NCBI GenBank assembly: GCA_948146395.1
Contig: OX411543.1
Coordinates: 70,298,948 to 70,362,947, forward strand
DNA from: Fragum whitleyi
Lineage: Eukaryota; Mollusca; Bivalvia; Cardiida; Cardiidae
Direction of reading: 5' to 3'
Length of the DNA: 64,000 nucleotides
A model generated the notes under the pieces. That model made no database searches and was not told the origin of the DNA. It worked only from the letters and a program-made list of their open reading frames with translations. The first letter of the stretch is position 1. Every line of letters starts with the position of its first letter. The position numbers were made by a program, and so were the translations under genes. This document shows positions 11,225 to 23,356 of the stretch, piece after piece.

Positions 11225-11352
11225 GAGGAGAAGCTTGCTGCTCGGAAAGGTTACCGTGCTAAAACTGGTCTGAGAAATGCCAGGAATCCATGGTTAAGTG
11301 CTCACGCCGCCTAAATATAACTGGAAAAAAATGCAAATTTGAGCACCTTTCA
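11225..11352 (+). mobile_element. SINE 3' fragment
   Basis: Contains gaaatgccaggaatccatgg, then aagtgctcacgccgcctaaa and tataactggaaaaaa. This matches the body and tail of the plus-strand SINE type but has no tRNA head. Confidence 0.65.
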
Positions 11353-11561
11353 AACAAATAAATTTTACAAACGGTAAAGAAAAAAAACAACAACATGCAT
11401 TGCGCCATAGCCAAGCTTTAGCGTAGCGTGCATTCTCTAGGTAAATAGTGAAACTTATTTGCATATCACGTCTAAACAATGGTAATGGATCGCCCACAAA
11501 TTATGATGTTCTGATAGTAAAAATATCACCATTAATATGCAAGTATAATCGAATTGTCGGC

Positions 11562-11625
11562 GGAATTTCAAAATATCGTAACTACAGCTTTGTCAAAGCT
11601 GTAGTTACGCTATTTCGAAATTTCC
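11562..11625. repeat. Strong hairpin
   Basis: ggaatttcaaaatatcgtaa with ctacagcttt on the left pairs with aaagctgtagttacgctatt and its continuation on the right around gtc. It resembles the core of the hairpin at 45062-45148 (tactacagctt / aagctgtagta). Confidence 0.7.
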
Positions 11626-12018
11626 CCAAACCGAACACTATCTTGTAGAATCAAACCCCATGTTCTAGATGTCTGATTGAAGCTCCAAACCGGTCATTAT
11701 GTGGCCGATAAAGCCGCTATCTCTTACAGGGCTATAATAGAATCCCGCTGTAATTTCCACCCTGATGAATTTAAATAGCCATGTTCGTATGATTTCCAAG
11801 TCAAAACGCGCCGCATTTAATAAGCACTGTTGATGATTGAATTAGCATCTTTTTCTTGGACATACAAATCACTCAGACTTGAACCAAACTCTTGTATGAC
11901 ATGCTCTTAAGCAAGAAAGTAATATACACATATGCATGTATTCTTCAAAAAGGCCCCACTCGGCCAACGCACATTTGGAAGAGAGTATTGTGACACGGGT
12001 AATTGCCAAAGCACACAG
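11626..12018. other. Unassigned sequence
   Basis: No gene or repeat recognised before the homopolymer pair. Confidence 0.5.
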
Positions 12019-12063
12019 CCCCCCCCCCCCCCACCACAAAAAAAAAAAAAAAAAAAAAAAAAA
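12019..12063 (+). repeat. Poly-C / poly-A homopolymer pair
   Basis: A run of about 14 C is followed by accac and about 26 A. A second, longer C-then-A pair lies at 31603-31640. Confidence 0.9.
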
Positions 12064-12181
12064 TGGGCGAATGATGGTAAGTGGTACACCTAAGTGGGAA
12101 AGGCAACTGATGGCTCGAATTAAATATTTTGGTTGTACTCATGAGAGTAGCGACAGGAAAGCACGAGTAGGTTCACCCGCC

Positions 12182-12308
12182 GTGCGTTCAGGATGACAAA
12201 AAGGTGAAAATCGTTTGCCAATTATTCCCCGCTTTGCACGTACACTTGCGTGCCAAGCGGGGTTAAATTGGCAAACAGTCTGCGAGGATTTGACATCCTG
12301 AACGCTGA
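12182..12308. mobile_element. Family A MITE
   Basis: A full palindrome from gtgcgttcaggatgacaaaa to gatttgacatcctgaacgct, with the central ccccgctttgcacgtacact. Confidence 0.8.
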
Positions 12309-12422
12309 GTAGTCGTCGCGATAAGGCGCAAAACTAATGGAAGCAGCGTTAACCAATGTGCAAATCATTTTTTTTTTCGAGAATGTAGACTACTGTGTAA
12401 GGTTTGATAAATGACAAAATAA

Positions 12423-12840
12423 CCCATTACATAACTTATCAATGACATTTATCTATACAGATACCATTCGGTAAATATAGAGAGCTAAGGATGAATTATA
12501 GAGCAAAGAAAATATAGCAAAGTAATAAGCAATCAGTTGCCAAATACTTAAATACAACATTTTTACTGACCCAGAGCTTTATTGAAAAAAAATACGTTAA
12601 ATTAAAATCATAATTTTATCATTGTCGCATAGTACCACTTAAATACGCCTCTGAAGACAAAAAAAAAGTTCGGAAAACATTGTGGTCAATGAAAAAAATG
12701 CTGGTTTCAAGCAAGCAATCTGTTCATTGTACATTATACATTGTCTACATTGTCTACATTGTCTAAATTTCATTAATTGAATTTGCCGCTGTCAACTTCT
12801 TTGAACTTGACAAGTCTAAAAGTTGGTAGAAGGTAATGGG
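12423..12840. mobile_element. Possible TTAA-target MITE (degenerate)
   Basis: The left end cccattacataac is preceded by ataa (12419-12422). The right end ggtaatggg is followed by ttaa (12841-12844). The arrangement copies the piggyBac-type element at 32985-33205, but only 11 bp are inverted and the left TTAA is altered. Confidence 0.35.
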
Positions 12841-12844
12841 TTAA

Positions 12845-13660
12845 CAGACTGTGTTTTTATTCTTGCTATTTTTTTCATAAGTACAGTAACTAGTTTCCAC
12901 TATTTTTATGTTCCGAACAAATATTTTGTTGGACCTGGCAGTTATTATACCCGCGGAATATTTTTTCATGCTCACCTTTCTGACCCCGGCACTTTAGTCT
13001 GACGCTATGATATGATGCTGTGAGTCTGTTGGACTTCTCTCGAATAATAATAATAAAACAAAAGTTTCTTTTCGGAGATAGGTCTACATATTCTAATTTC
13101 ATACAAAAATTAATATCTACTTTTAGTTTCTCAAAATCAACACAGAAATAGTCTTTTGTTATAATGCAGGGTGGTTGTCGCTTGTCGCATAACGGGTCGT
13201 GGATGCTCAAATTTGCTGGAGACTTTTTTAATTTGATTCAACGTGCCAGGTTAAATTTCATTGGTCAGAATCAACGATACCTTTCACAACCAAGAACAAA
13301 TATATAGATCGAATTAGCAAGAAATTAAACTATATAGTATTAGATCCGACAGAACCAACCCAAAATCTCAATGTCAAGTCGTCAAGTCGCTTTATAAATA
13401 AAGCGCATAGTTTAGGGTTTCGTGCAACCATGTTGTCTTATTACTGTTGTCTTATTACTTGATTCTCCTGAAGTTTTGAGGTTTTGATCGACAATATGCG
13501 AAACAAAAAATTGTTATAATGAAACAATGAAAGTGTAATAAATTGCAGCGTTTATCTACAGCTACATTAACCCCGTAACGAAAAAAGACCATAACAAGAG
13601 GACCATGATGGTCATCGATCACTCACCCGAGTCTCTGTAACCCTTGGAACATTACATCAA
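12845..13660. other. Unassigned sequence
   Basis: No gene seen. Minor repeats: a duplicated tgttgtcttattac (about 13431-13458) and a small stem around gctttataaataaagc (about 13388-13405). Confidence 0.5.
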
Positions 13661-13664
13661 TTAA

Positions 13665-14418
13665 AAAGGTAGATTTCAAGCTGTCTGCCCTCTGGCTTCA
13701 GTGGGGAAGGTTTTTGAAGATTTTTGCTCTTTGGTTTCTTAGTTAAAAAAGGATGCGCCAAAGTAGTGCCCAAATATGCTCCCAGGGTTTTGATATATAA
13801 ACACACTTGGTAAAGGTCCACTAGATGATGCTACATACCAAATATGAGGGCTGTCTGCCTTCTGGTTTCAGAGAGGAAGATTTTTAAAATGTTTCGCTCT
13901 TTGATTCTATGTAAAAAAAGGATGCACCCGGGTAAATATGACCCAAGGGTCTTGATATGAACAAACTTGGTAGAAGTCTTCTAGATGATGCTACACACCA
14001 AATATGACAGATTTTTGCATTCTGGTTTCAGAGAAGCAGATTTTCAAAGAGTTTTGCTGTTTCAATATATAAAAAAGTAATTCACCCGGGTTGAGCCGAA
14101 ATATGATCCATGGGTCTTGTAATGAACAAACTTGGTAAAGGTCTTCTAGATGTTCTGCATACATATCTTCCTTCTGGTTTCAGAGAAGAAGCTTTTTGAA
14201 GATTTTCCTTTTTTCACTCTTTTTGTTGCCATGGCAACCACGGGTAAGGGTGTTTTTTTTTATTTATTTGAACACCTTTCGTAGAGCTTGACCCAAGAAC
14301 ATCCCTGCCAAGCTTTATCAAGGTTTGCCCACCGCTTTAGGAGGAGAAATTGTGGACGTCACACGACGGACATTGGACGAGCACAATATCCAACCTTGAG
14401 CACTTCGTGCTAAGGTGA
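13665..14418 (+). repeat. Mollusc-type interspersed repeat with about 150-bp internal units
   Basis: At least three diverged units share tctgcctt(c)tggtttcaga, ggatgc(a/g)cc, aacttggtaaaggtc and tagatgatgctacat. The 3' part has gttgccatggcaaccacggg, then cacacgacggacattggac, and ends ttgagcacttcgtgctaagg with tgagctaaaaa. This class is abundant in bivalve and other marine invertebrate genomes, recalled as general knowledge. It is non-coding as seen. Confidence 0.7.
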
Positions 14419-15772
14419 GCTAAAAACACTCAATTCGCAAGTTCAAATTCTAGTAAACTTCTTACTTTCACACCTGACCCCAAGTAACCCCCACCAGTAA
14501 GATATTGAGAGGTTTACTCACTTGCGTGGGTATTTGTTTATGTGCCATAGACAGACTTGTACAGTGTACTTCATACAGCCGTTCAGAAAAATCTTTAAAT
14601 TTTCCGTTATGTTTTTTAGAGATATTATAGACATAAAAAGACTATTTTGAACGCCCGTCATTACATTCTTTACCTTTTTTAATACGTTTATCATTAATGG
14701 ATAACGTAAAGATTTGTTAAGTTCTACTATCCAACGTATATATATATACATGTAACATAAAATCTCGGAAGCTAGTTCAAGCTAATTTTGTCAATCATTT
14801 ATTGAATTTTCGTATTCATAACCTTAAGATCCTTTAGATTTAATACGTCTTTTAGTTTTAAATTTGTAAATTCAGTACGCTGTTCTTATTACTTAACTAT
14901 CCTTTTATTTCGCTCATACAAGCGCAAATCGTAGTTGAATTTATAATAATTTCTGAACTAGTCGACCTACATTTTCGAACGGTTAGACACAGGGCACTGT
15001 ACTTATTTTTTCTGCGTTTTTGACGAGGGATTGATGAAGTTGTATTTGTAAAACACTTCTAAACCAGTCAACCTTGGGAGTCTCGATGTCTCCGGTAGTT
15101 TCCGTCAGATAAGTACCCTTAACCAGACGGGGAAAAAATCTACAATAATCCAAATTGAAAGGGTTTTTTTCTTAAACAAGTTATATATACTGAATAAAGC
15201 TCAAAACATATAATAAAATTAATCAAAACAATTGGAATAAAGAGAAAAGGTCTTTTAAGGATCTAATCAGTCAGAAGAAGCAAACTTTTTTTGTTATTAT
15301 TACGAGTGCAATAGTTTTAAAGATGTCTAATATTACTTGATTGTAAAAGGAGACTTCTACAATGTGGAACACATAGGGCCAAATGTTGGATTAGCTTTCA
15401 TTCTATGTTGTTGCTATGTACAATGTTATCATACACATTTCTACAAGATGGTCTATGATTAAATGTACAGGTCTGTTGAATAGATGAACATAACTGTTTC
15501 ACATGCCGTGTAGTAATTCCACTCGGCTAGTGATTCACGGCTTCAAGCCCCACCGTCAACGGCTTGAGTTTATGGACATGCAGATTATAAAATGTCGGCG
15601 TCTACCAAGCAGCGATTTTAGATTCGGGTATATTATTAAGTTTATTTAGCTTTTGTCGTTGAAATATGAGCATGATGATGAAATCAAGGGAAACATTTTC
15701 AGCAGTCAATGCAACTACACAATGCAGTTGGCATATTCTCTGACCCCTTGAGGAAGGATTTAGACTATAAGA
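14419..15772. other. Unassigned AT-rich sequence
   Basis: No gene, RNA or shared repeat recognised. A 77-codon minus frame at 14518-14751 has no recognisable features. Confidence 0.5.
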
Positions 15773-15895
15773 TCTTCAGAATGCAGAGAGAAGACTCTGG
15801 TCAGATTGTGCGAAGCACAGCCTGGCCAGAGGCTTTTTGTTGTGCTCATGTGAAATTGTTGGAAATACAACCTGGCACAAGCTAAAAGCTGGTCA
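15773..15895. mobile_element. Family F MITE, half copy
   Basis: Shares agactctggtcagattgtgc, agcacagcctggccagag and gtgaaattgttggaaata with the family F copies at 24.4 and 25.0 kb. Confidence 0.6.
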
Positions 15896-16879
15896 TTTAT
15901 ACATCCGTTATTGATTTTGGCGTCGTCAAAATTTACTTATATTTTTATACAGGTATAGATGTCGATTCATCAATAGTATCTCAGCTTTTCTACAATATTC
16001 AAAATATATCACGTTTGATATCGACCCTATTCGGTTCTTAGATTTGAACGTAAAAATCGTAGCGTTTACTTTCAAATTGCATTCAACATCGTATTCAACA
16101 TCGTTTTCAAACGACCTGACGCTAATTTATTCGTCCAGGCGCTGTCCCTTGCAGTCATTTTGTTTCATAAATTTTCTTTGTTTGACAGAAAGGCGAAATG
16201 ATAGTGTTTATTTACGAACATGGTTAGCGGTTTATCGGTAACATCTTTATATAAAATACAAAAATCACCAGGAGCGATGAACGTGTTCATTAATTGATTA
16301 AAGATGACTTTATTCGGACTTCGTCAGCTGTTGGGTTTCATACACTTGTTTTCAACCGAAATATACATAAGGGTAACAATGTGGTTTTATACTTCAGAGA
16401 CGGAGATGTCAAAACTTTTCATTTTTAGAAGAATTGGTATTTTTGTGAACGAAATATACATTAGGAACAGCACCAGGGTATTTCCTATTCTAAAATCAAG
16501 AATTTTAGGCATTTCATCCAAACTTCATCTTTCTCTTTGGGTCTAAATGTTTTCAATTTTTTTTCATTTTTTTTTCATTATTGCATAAAATGCGCGGTTT
16601 CGGGTCGTTATAAGAATATGTTAACGGTCAAAACACAGTCGTTAACGAGAGAAAACATGGATTAGTAAGTAAATTCACGTGCCGTTAACGCCCGGCTTTT
16701 TCTCTTAAATATCCTAAGCCAGGGTCTTTACTCTTTATCAATACCAATTTGCAGCATTAATAAAGAGCATAAATAAAGACGTTGATCCTATTCCCGCGTT
16801 TAAATTTTGTGACGTCATAAATTTACCAAGCAACGTCAGTGTAAACAAAAGTGGCGATGCAATACATAACGCAATTTAG
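15896..16879. other. Unassigned AT-rich sequence
   Basis: Several short plus-strand frames occur (16044-16241, 16304-16546), but they show no recognisable domain or splice structure. Confidence 0.45.
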
Positions 16880-17150
16880 TTAATCGTAGCCCTTGGGATC
16901 AAAAGGTTCCAGGATCGAATCCTGGCCAGATCAAGGGAATTTTTCTGAGCAAAAGAATAAAGTCCACGTTGCTCCTCTCAACCCAGGTGTATAAATGGGT
17001 ACCTGAGAGAATGTAAGTCTTAGTGCTGTGGCTTCCAAGGTGCGCCATATGTTAACAGCCGACTTGCAATCGGATGACCAAGGGTTAAAGTCTGAAGTCG
17101 GTTGAAAATGCTTCGCATAAAAACACACTATAAATCTACTTAACTTTAAC
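16880..17150 (+). mobile_element. SINE of a third type, truncated tRNA head
   Basis: The B box ggatcgaatcctgg is followed by a body with ctcaacccaggtgtataaat and gggtacctgagagaatgtaa, ending near gaaaatgcttcgcataaaaa. The A box is degenerate. The central phrase recalls conserved-domain metazoan SINEs; I could not name the family. Confidence 0.6.
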
Positions 17151-17733
17151 TTTCTTCGGAGATCTCAGATGGATAAGTCAACAAGTTAGTACATGTAGGA
17201 TTAAAGGAATTAAATCAGCATTGAATTCTAAGCACAAAAAGTGTCCTCAATCGGACAAGAAATTGATCAACTTAGGCCTGACAACAGAAATAAATTAATT
17301 ATCCCGGGGAATTATAAAGATAGAAAGTTAAAAATTTTCATCATGACCTAAAATGATCATGCAGTTTACTTATTTGATAATGGTGCTGATGATATACATA
17401 ATGATACAACAACAACAACTACTACTAGTACTTCTACTACTACCAATTTCGAACATTCTATGAAATTTAAAAAGTGGCAATCTTTACCTTTAAATATTTA
17501 CCGACTCAAAATGTATCCCCAGGTTCCGCGGTTACGTCAGATTTTGAACTGTTAGGATAAACTAGTAAAGGATTCAATTGAGGAGGATAAAAGTTAATTC
17601 GGTATGATTACTTCTCATCAAAATAGCTACTATTAACCTGGATACGTTCATTTTACAAAGCCCTCTTGATGTCTCGTGCAGCAGTGGGAGATTACGCGAG
17701 ATTTAGCACCAAGGGCGAGATTACCGGATAACA
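17151..17733. other. Unassigned sequence with triplet repeats
   Basis: Contains a (CAA)/(CTA) triplet tract around 17407-17443. No gene recognised. Confidence 0.5.
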
Positions 17734-17838
17734 ATGGCGGCTGTCCGATTCCGACCGGGAGAAATTAGGCGAGGGATTTGGGAAAGATTTATCGCAGATC
17801 TTTTAAACATTTTACTCTTTTTTTTAAATCGAGCTTAA
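17734..17838 (+). CDS. Candidate 34-aa small ORF
   Basis: The start acaatggcggc combines a favourable context with a YY1-like motif. It encodes MAAVRFRPGEIRRGIWERFI and then a leucine/phenylalanine-rich tail, ending in TAA at 17836-17838. The upstream 60 bp are locally GC-richer (cgcgag, ccaagggcgagattaccgg). It could be a 5' UTR-type small ORF or chance. Confidence 0.18.
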   Translation: MAAVRFRPGEIRRGIWERFIADLLNILLFFLNRA

Positions 17839-18242
17839 TTTTGACAACCCAAAAAGTTTATTGGGTATTAATGAAGTTGGATGTGTGCTAGTTTTCAAAT
17901 TTCTTCATGGTTGACAAAATGGGTTGAAAATGATAGAATGATAAGCGTATAACAAAATAATCCCAACGATAGAAAATATTACGCCAAAAGGAGAAAATAT
18001 CTTGATACAAGCGATTTCTACTATTTCCCGCATTTTCGCAAATAAAAAGAATGAAATGGCCGTATATCTTGGGGCTGTACAACAAACAGATATGCAGGTC
18101 AGTCCCCACCCGATTCTTGGCTTTCTTTGTTCTATATAAAATTCCTCAATTTTCAGGTGCTGCGGTGCATTCAACAACGCTATTCTTATATATTTCGTCA
18201 TGAGCGCTTCATCTACATTATAGATCTATCTTTTGAGACTAA

Positions 18243-18431
18243 AAAAAACTGGATCAATCAGGTTCAAGTTTTGGGCTATTCAAGCCAAAGAAAACGCACC
18301 GTCTTTTCCCCAACTATGAAGAGGACAATTATTTCGGGTACACCCCCGTCACTTATCCGTCCTCCTGGAAAGGAAATCATGCACAAAAAGATCAAACCAA
18401 GAGTTATATTAAAGAAGAGTTGCAAAACTAG
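18243..18431 (+). CDS. Candidate C-terminal coding exon lacking an ATG
   Basis: A frame opens after TAA (18240-18242) and runs 62 codons to TAG at 18429-18431. It includes KTHRLFPNYEEDNYFGYTPV followed by TYPSSWKGNHAQKDQTKSYI. The composition is diverse, tyrosine-rich and acidic/basic mixed. Over the central 28 codons the third positions are clearly GC-rich against the local background. A possible acceptor is the AG at 18261-18262 (gatcaatcag), though its pyrimidine tract is poor. Another plus frame (18127-18507) overlaps and is also open. No family recognised. Of all unassigned segments this looks most like coding DNA. Confidence 0.35.
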   Translation, partial: KKLDQSGSSFGLFKPKKTHRLFPNYEEDNYFGYTPVTYPSSWKGNHAQKDQTKSYIKEELQN

Positions 18432-18902
18432 CAAAGAATCAAATAACTTTGCGCGTGGATCACTGTCCTCAGCTTCAAAATGCCATTTTCAAGCCGCGTT
18501 TTTTTAAAGATCTACTTTTACCATACAACGCCCTCCGGAAGTAAATTCAGATGAGGTCACTTCAGCAGTAGTTGTAGTATTTTGCTCGCTCGTATACGTG
18601 TGATAACAGGTATCAAAAAAGTCTTTGTTGTCATATGTACATGTATAGTCCGTTTTCCCGAAAAACTTGGTTTGTCCTAAATCCGCTAGGAAAGCAAATT
18701 ATTAGATAAAAATTACGACAGATTAATTTAGAAAACAAAAAGGATCTTTTGTAGAAAACTTGTTATTGAAATAAAAAATTCGTTTAACAAATAGAAAATT
18801 ATGCATTAGTTACACAAAAATCAGCGTTTCTATTTATCGTTGGCCGTTGGGTAACAAATTACGTCGGCCAAGCACCGGCTATATCAAGAAAAAAAATTGC
18901 AG
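18432..18902. other. Unassigned sequence
   Basis: No gene or shared repeat recognised. Confidence 0.5.
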
Positions 18903-19381
18903 CCACATAAATACCGGGCGACGTCCTATTTCTTGTCCAGTGATGACACAGAAATCATGGTCGATTATACATAGCGTACTGATGATCAACCGGCGAGATG
19001 TCGTAGCTAGTCGCCGATGCGCCGGCGATCCATCGCCGTCTTGTCGCCGATACCATATGGAAGAGAAAGGGTCAGAAAAAACGTCTGCGATGAGTACAAA
19101 ATCGGCTGGAGCCCGGTCGATGATCGGCCATTGTCCGACCGATCGCCAGCGATTAGTCGTCGATACAATTTTGTGTTCGGCAATTTAAAAAAAAACGTCA
19201 CCGCCCAGTCGTCAGGTTTTATTTTGAAGATTTAATTAACGGACGCATCGCCGATCTCAGAAAAATCCACTTTTGAATTGTCCGATGCACCGATCAGTCG
19301 CCTACAAGTCGTCGATTTTATCACCGATTCTACATAAAGACGTCGGCCACGCATCTGCAACGTGTCGGAGCATTTATGTGA
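18903..19381. mobile_element. CpG-rich TIR-like element built on CGCCGAT motifs
   Basis: The ends cacataaataccgggcgacg and cgtgtcggagcatttatgtg are inverted. The interior is filled with variants of cgccgat, gtcgtcgat and gatcggcc (for example 19005-19060 and 19115-19165), far richer in CpG than its surroundings. No second copy lies in the window. Open frames here (18847-19188 and others) follow from the composition. Confidence 0.5.
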
Positions 19382-20884
19382 CTCTAGCTTTAGAGTGGAT
19401 GTTCTGTTTTCTCAAATTATTTAAAACTGGCAATTGGTCGATTTTTCCATGCCCAAATCCATAAAATGCAAACTAATATTTTTGTTCAATTTACAAAGAA
19501 CATGGCGCAATCGACTATTGATTAATGAATCGAAAAATGCACAAGCTCTCCTAAGAAAGTGAAAATAAAATAGCTTTTGAAAGATATGTTTTATGAAAAG
19601 AAACCGTTTTGTAAACAAACATGTCAACCTTCCATATCCTTTTGTTTTTCTATATTTGGTTTCATAATACCCTCAAAGAAAATTAATAGTCAAGTAATAC
19701 CGTTGATTATTTCTGTTTGTATTCTGTGAAGGAGCGTTGATCAGTTGTTAGGGCCCACTTACGAAGCTTGTAGGAGGCCCGCAGTAGAATTGTAAACTTT
19801 GGACTTACAGGGATTTAAACCTACTTCTGGGATTTTACAATGTATGGCAAACCGTGTTCTTTGATAATAACAGTTCTTTTAAGACTTGCTACTGCCCCAC
19901 TAAACCTGATTGTGAGATAATAGTTCAAAACGACTTTAAACACCGTTAAAAATTTTCCTCTGATTCGATAAATCGAACCAACTTGGTGTGGAATTATGAA
20001 CTTTTCGAATTCATACATTATGCTGATAGCGTAAGTTCTAACCTAAAGGAAAACATAGCATCTTATTTCTTATACTCTGATGTCATCAAACAACCAAACA
20101 AAAAAGAAACAAACAAAATATAATTGAAATAAAAATAATGAAATTAAAATAACAAAAAAAATAATAGAAAAATGAAAAAAATAAAAAATGAAATAAAATA
20201 AAATAATAAAGCGAAGCGAAGTCATACATGTGTGTGATAAGGATTTTGATTTCGTACCTTAATGAAATTAACAAATAATCACATCATATCTTATAATTAA
20301 GTGTTTTTGGGCAAAAATGTTAAGATTTCAACATAAAAAATACATTCATCTGGGAACTATTATGTGTAAAAACTAACAAAATAGAAGCGTACTTAAAATT
20401 GTTTTCATTAGGTTATAAATAAAATTAAATAAATAAATAAAAAAAAAAATCAGCGAATCAGAATGCACGCTCGACGTACTTAACTAAAATAAAATTATCT
20501 AAATTTGTTAAAGATCTAATCGTATGATTTGACTAAGCTTTTTACCCAGTCAAAATGTTGTTGTTTTTATCCATTGTGTTTAAATGCAAAGAGTTTGATT
20601 TATATGTTTATCAAATATCTGCTAGCCAAAGGTTTATCAGTAAAATATGATTTATTATATTCATGAAAGTACTCGCATTCTTGTGGGATTTTAATGATGT
20701 ACTTCTGTTAATTCTCACACACAAAACACGTGAATATTGCACAAAGCTGCCTCGGATTGATTGTTTATTGTATTCTTCGAAATTTGCAGTCGTTGATAGA
20801 TTTTGAAACAAGAACTTGTTTAAAAGGAATAGTTCAACCAACTTTTTTCCGGTGTCTCTTTCAACCTGTGCGCGACAATAACAT
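19382..20884. other. Unassigned sequence with A-rich low complexity
   Basis: An (AAAT)-type A-rich tract lies at about 20092-20215, with smaller ones near 20420-20450. No gene recognised. Confidence 0.5.
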
Positions 20885-21330
20885 AGAGGATAAGCGTTTG
20901 TTTGAGTGTAAGATCGATTTATATTTCATTGAGAGAACAACAAAAGCTATATTTTCACGAGTGGCGGAGTGAAAATATAGCTTTTGTTGTTCACAAAATG
21001 AAATATTAATCGATCTTACGCGAAAAACAAACGATTATACTATTTCTTTTATGCAAAAATGAGACAAAATGTGAAATTTCTAGGACTTATTTTTGTAAAG
21101 CGCGTAAGATTGAGCGTGATTGCTATATGCAACTTTGCAACGTTCATTGTGGCGTCACTTATTTCGCCCCGCATAGATGATATCAGTTAGGATGAAATGC
21201 CGCAAAGCAGGGTATAAGTTTTTGATAATTTCACTGCTTTTGCGGTGAGATTATCAAGTGATAATCTACCGTTATTTCTCGATAAACCAACAAAAAGCAT
21301 TAAAACATCGTTACATGGTAAGATTTAGAT
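20885..21330 (+). mobile_element. Family I hairpin-rich element, copy 1
   Basis: A long palindrome (about 20890-21041) has arms that include cgtttgtttgagtgtaagat and aacaacaaaagctatatttt. Downstream are a second hairpin (about 21222-21257) and agattatcaagtgataatct. The second copy is split by family J, with pieces at 53898-53934 and 56024-56350. Confidence 0.7.
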
Positions 21331-21544
21331 CTGCCTGCGCGTCTGAACAGTCTGACTCGAATATTCGCGATATACTTTTTATAAAGCTATTGACACAGCA
21401 TATATTTTGACTAACATCGATGTAAAAGTATTCTTAATACATTGTTTTGGTTGTCAAATGACTTCACCTCATACATATTATAGATAAATAATGATTAAGG
21501 GGGGGGGGGGTCTGTTATGCTTAAATAATTGGTTTCATGGCTCA
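21331..21544. other. Unassigned sequence with G-run
   Basis: Contains a run of about 11 G near 21500. Nothing else recognised. Confidence 0.5.
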
Positions 21545-21686
21545 CTGATAAAAGTACTGACTTTGCAGCTCGGATCTAGAATGTAATGGTACCACTGGTG
21601 TTAGAAATACCAGGAATTCATTGTTATGTGCTCAAGCCACCGCGATATAGCTTAAATAGCCGAATCCCACTCTAACAATCGTTTTT
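21545..21686 (+). mobile_element. SINE 3' fragment
   Basis: Contains gaaataccaggaattcattg, gtgctcaagccaccgcgata and tagcttaaatagccgaatcc, matching the body of the 10.5- and 61-kb SINEs. Confidence 0.65.
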
Positions 21687-22834
21687 TTTTCGGCTGATGA
21701 CATTAAGTTTTAAGAAATAAAGAACCAGTTCCTAGTGTATGAACGCGCCCCATTCAGTGTGAAAATCGATACTTTTTTTGTGTGTCAGACAACAGCTCCG
21801 CGAAAATAGACAACAACAACAATAGCAACAATAACAACAACAAAAGGAGCAAACATTTTACATTTACTCTGTCTTGTCGCCTGCAACGTCTTTGAAATAC
21901 ATGCACGTCTACAGAGTCTACTACTGGGTTAACGATCCTATATACCACTAACGTTTGACATCTTCAGATGATAAATAATTTCCTAAGAATTGCATTCTTA
22001 AGAGGGAAGCACTTGTCGAAATAGGTCTATATCGCTTCCAAACTACATTTTGAGAGCATTGATGAAGATTCCTTGACATTACATACTGCGAATGAAATTA
22101 AATTTCAAGAGTCTATTATAAATCTACATCGGAAAGTTTGGCTGACAGTTTTACGACGTGTTTAAAATTTTACCCTCCTGAATGTTTGCGCCGTAAATTA
22201 TAAGAGAAGCGAGACAAAAGCCAGACTAACGCGGGATCAAGGAACATTTTTTTTTAATTCAGAATCCTACTGAATCCTCGAATTCTTCTTGTCTTTGAAT
22301 TTGTGCTAATATGTTTATTTATGTTTTTTTCATAATTATCCACATACGTTATTAGTTTAATTTAATTGATGAAGAAATACATGTAGTACCAGTTGAAAAA
22401 ACGCGGAATTCAGTTTTCAGATAACAAGCTTGTTACCGCATTTGTTTTATATGTAAAATAATCACCGACCTCATATTTTGGCAGCATATCCGGTTACGTC
22501 ATTCCATGCACTTCCGGTCTCTGGTGAAAGTGAAGAAACTTTACCGAACGGAAATGACCTTATTAACACTCGTTATTCTGATATAAATGCCATATTTTTT
22601 TCTAAGAGATACTTTGTTACATAAATCTAATATGTCACTGAAACATACATATCTATCCATTTTAATTCTTTATGTGATGGCGCGGATTAGTACAATCGGT
22701 TTTGAATGGTTTCGTTCATCATAATTCACAAAAACGTTCTCTTTTGAAGAAATTTTGGCAATCTTAATAATGGTTTGAATTGTTTAAGATGATCGAATAA
22801 TTAGATCCTACAAACAAACAAACGAAAATAATAA
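21687..22834. other. Unassigned sequence
   Basis: Contains an (AAC)-rich tract near 21808-21846. At 22495-22517, ttacgtcatt lies next to cacttccgg, a CRE-like and ETS-like pair. No gene recognised. Confidence 0.45.
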
Positions 22835-22835
22835 A

Positions 22836-22914
<79 letters not shown>
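22835..22914 (+). repeat. (AAT)n microsatellite
   Basis: About 26 uninterrupted AAT units, the longest simple repeat in the window. Confidence 0.95.
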
Positions 22915-22917
<3 letters not shown>

Positions 22918-23356
22918 CAGATAATTCTGTGGTATTTTTTGTCGAAAACTAAGATAAAACAGTTATAAAAAGAAATACTACAACGACGACAAAATACATT
23001 CAGGTTGTGTAAAAACGACGAGTGATTTTCGATGATGAAGCAAATGCATTTTTCTTGGTGTGATTATTGGCACTATACTCGGTATTGGTTCTGTAATCCC
23101 ATTTTCACTGCATTTTTCAGAACCCTTCATAATCAAATAGGAAATGCATGTTCTTGTATTTTCCGACCTGACTCATATATGAATAGAGATATTTCGAAAA
23201 GAGAATGACGAGTCGAGATTCTACCAAAACAAAATAATAGGACGATTTTACATGTTTACAGGACAGTTTTGATTAATTCCTTATTTTAATGTTTTGACTT
23301 GGCATGTTATCGATATACTACCTTTGTTGCAAGATACCATAGCGCCCATAAATCGC
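22915..23356. other. Unassigned sequence
   Basis: No gene or shared repeat recognised. Confidence 0.5.

Noticed and set aside
18847..19235. Arginine/serine-rich open frames
   Set aside because: Several frames on both strands are open because of the CpG-rich cgccgat repeats. They follow from composition, not coding.
22495..22517. CRE plus ETS pair as a second promoter
   Set aside because: Only two motifs and no associated start, much weaker than the 60.3-kb cluster.
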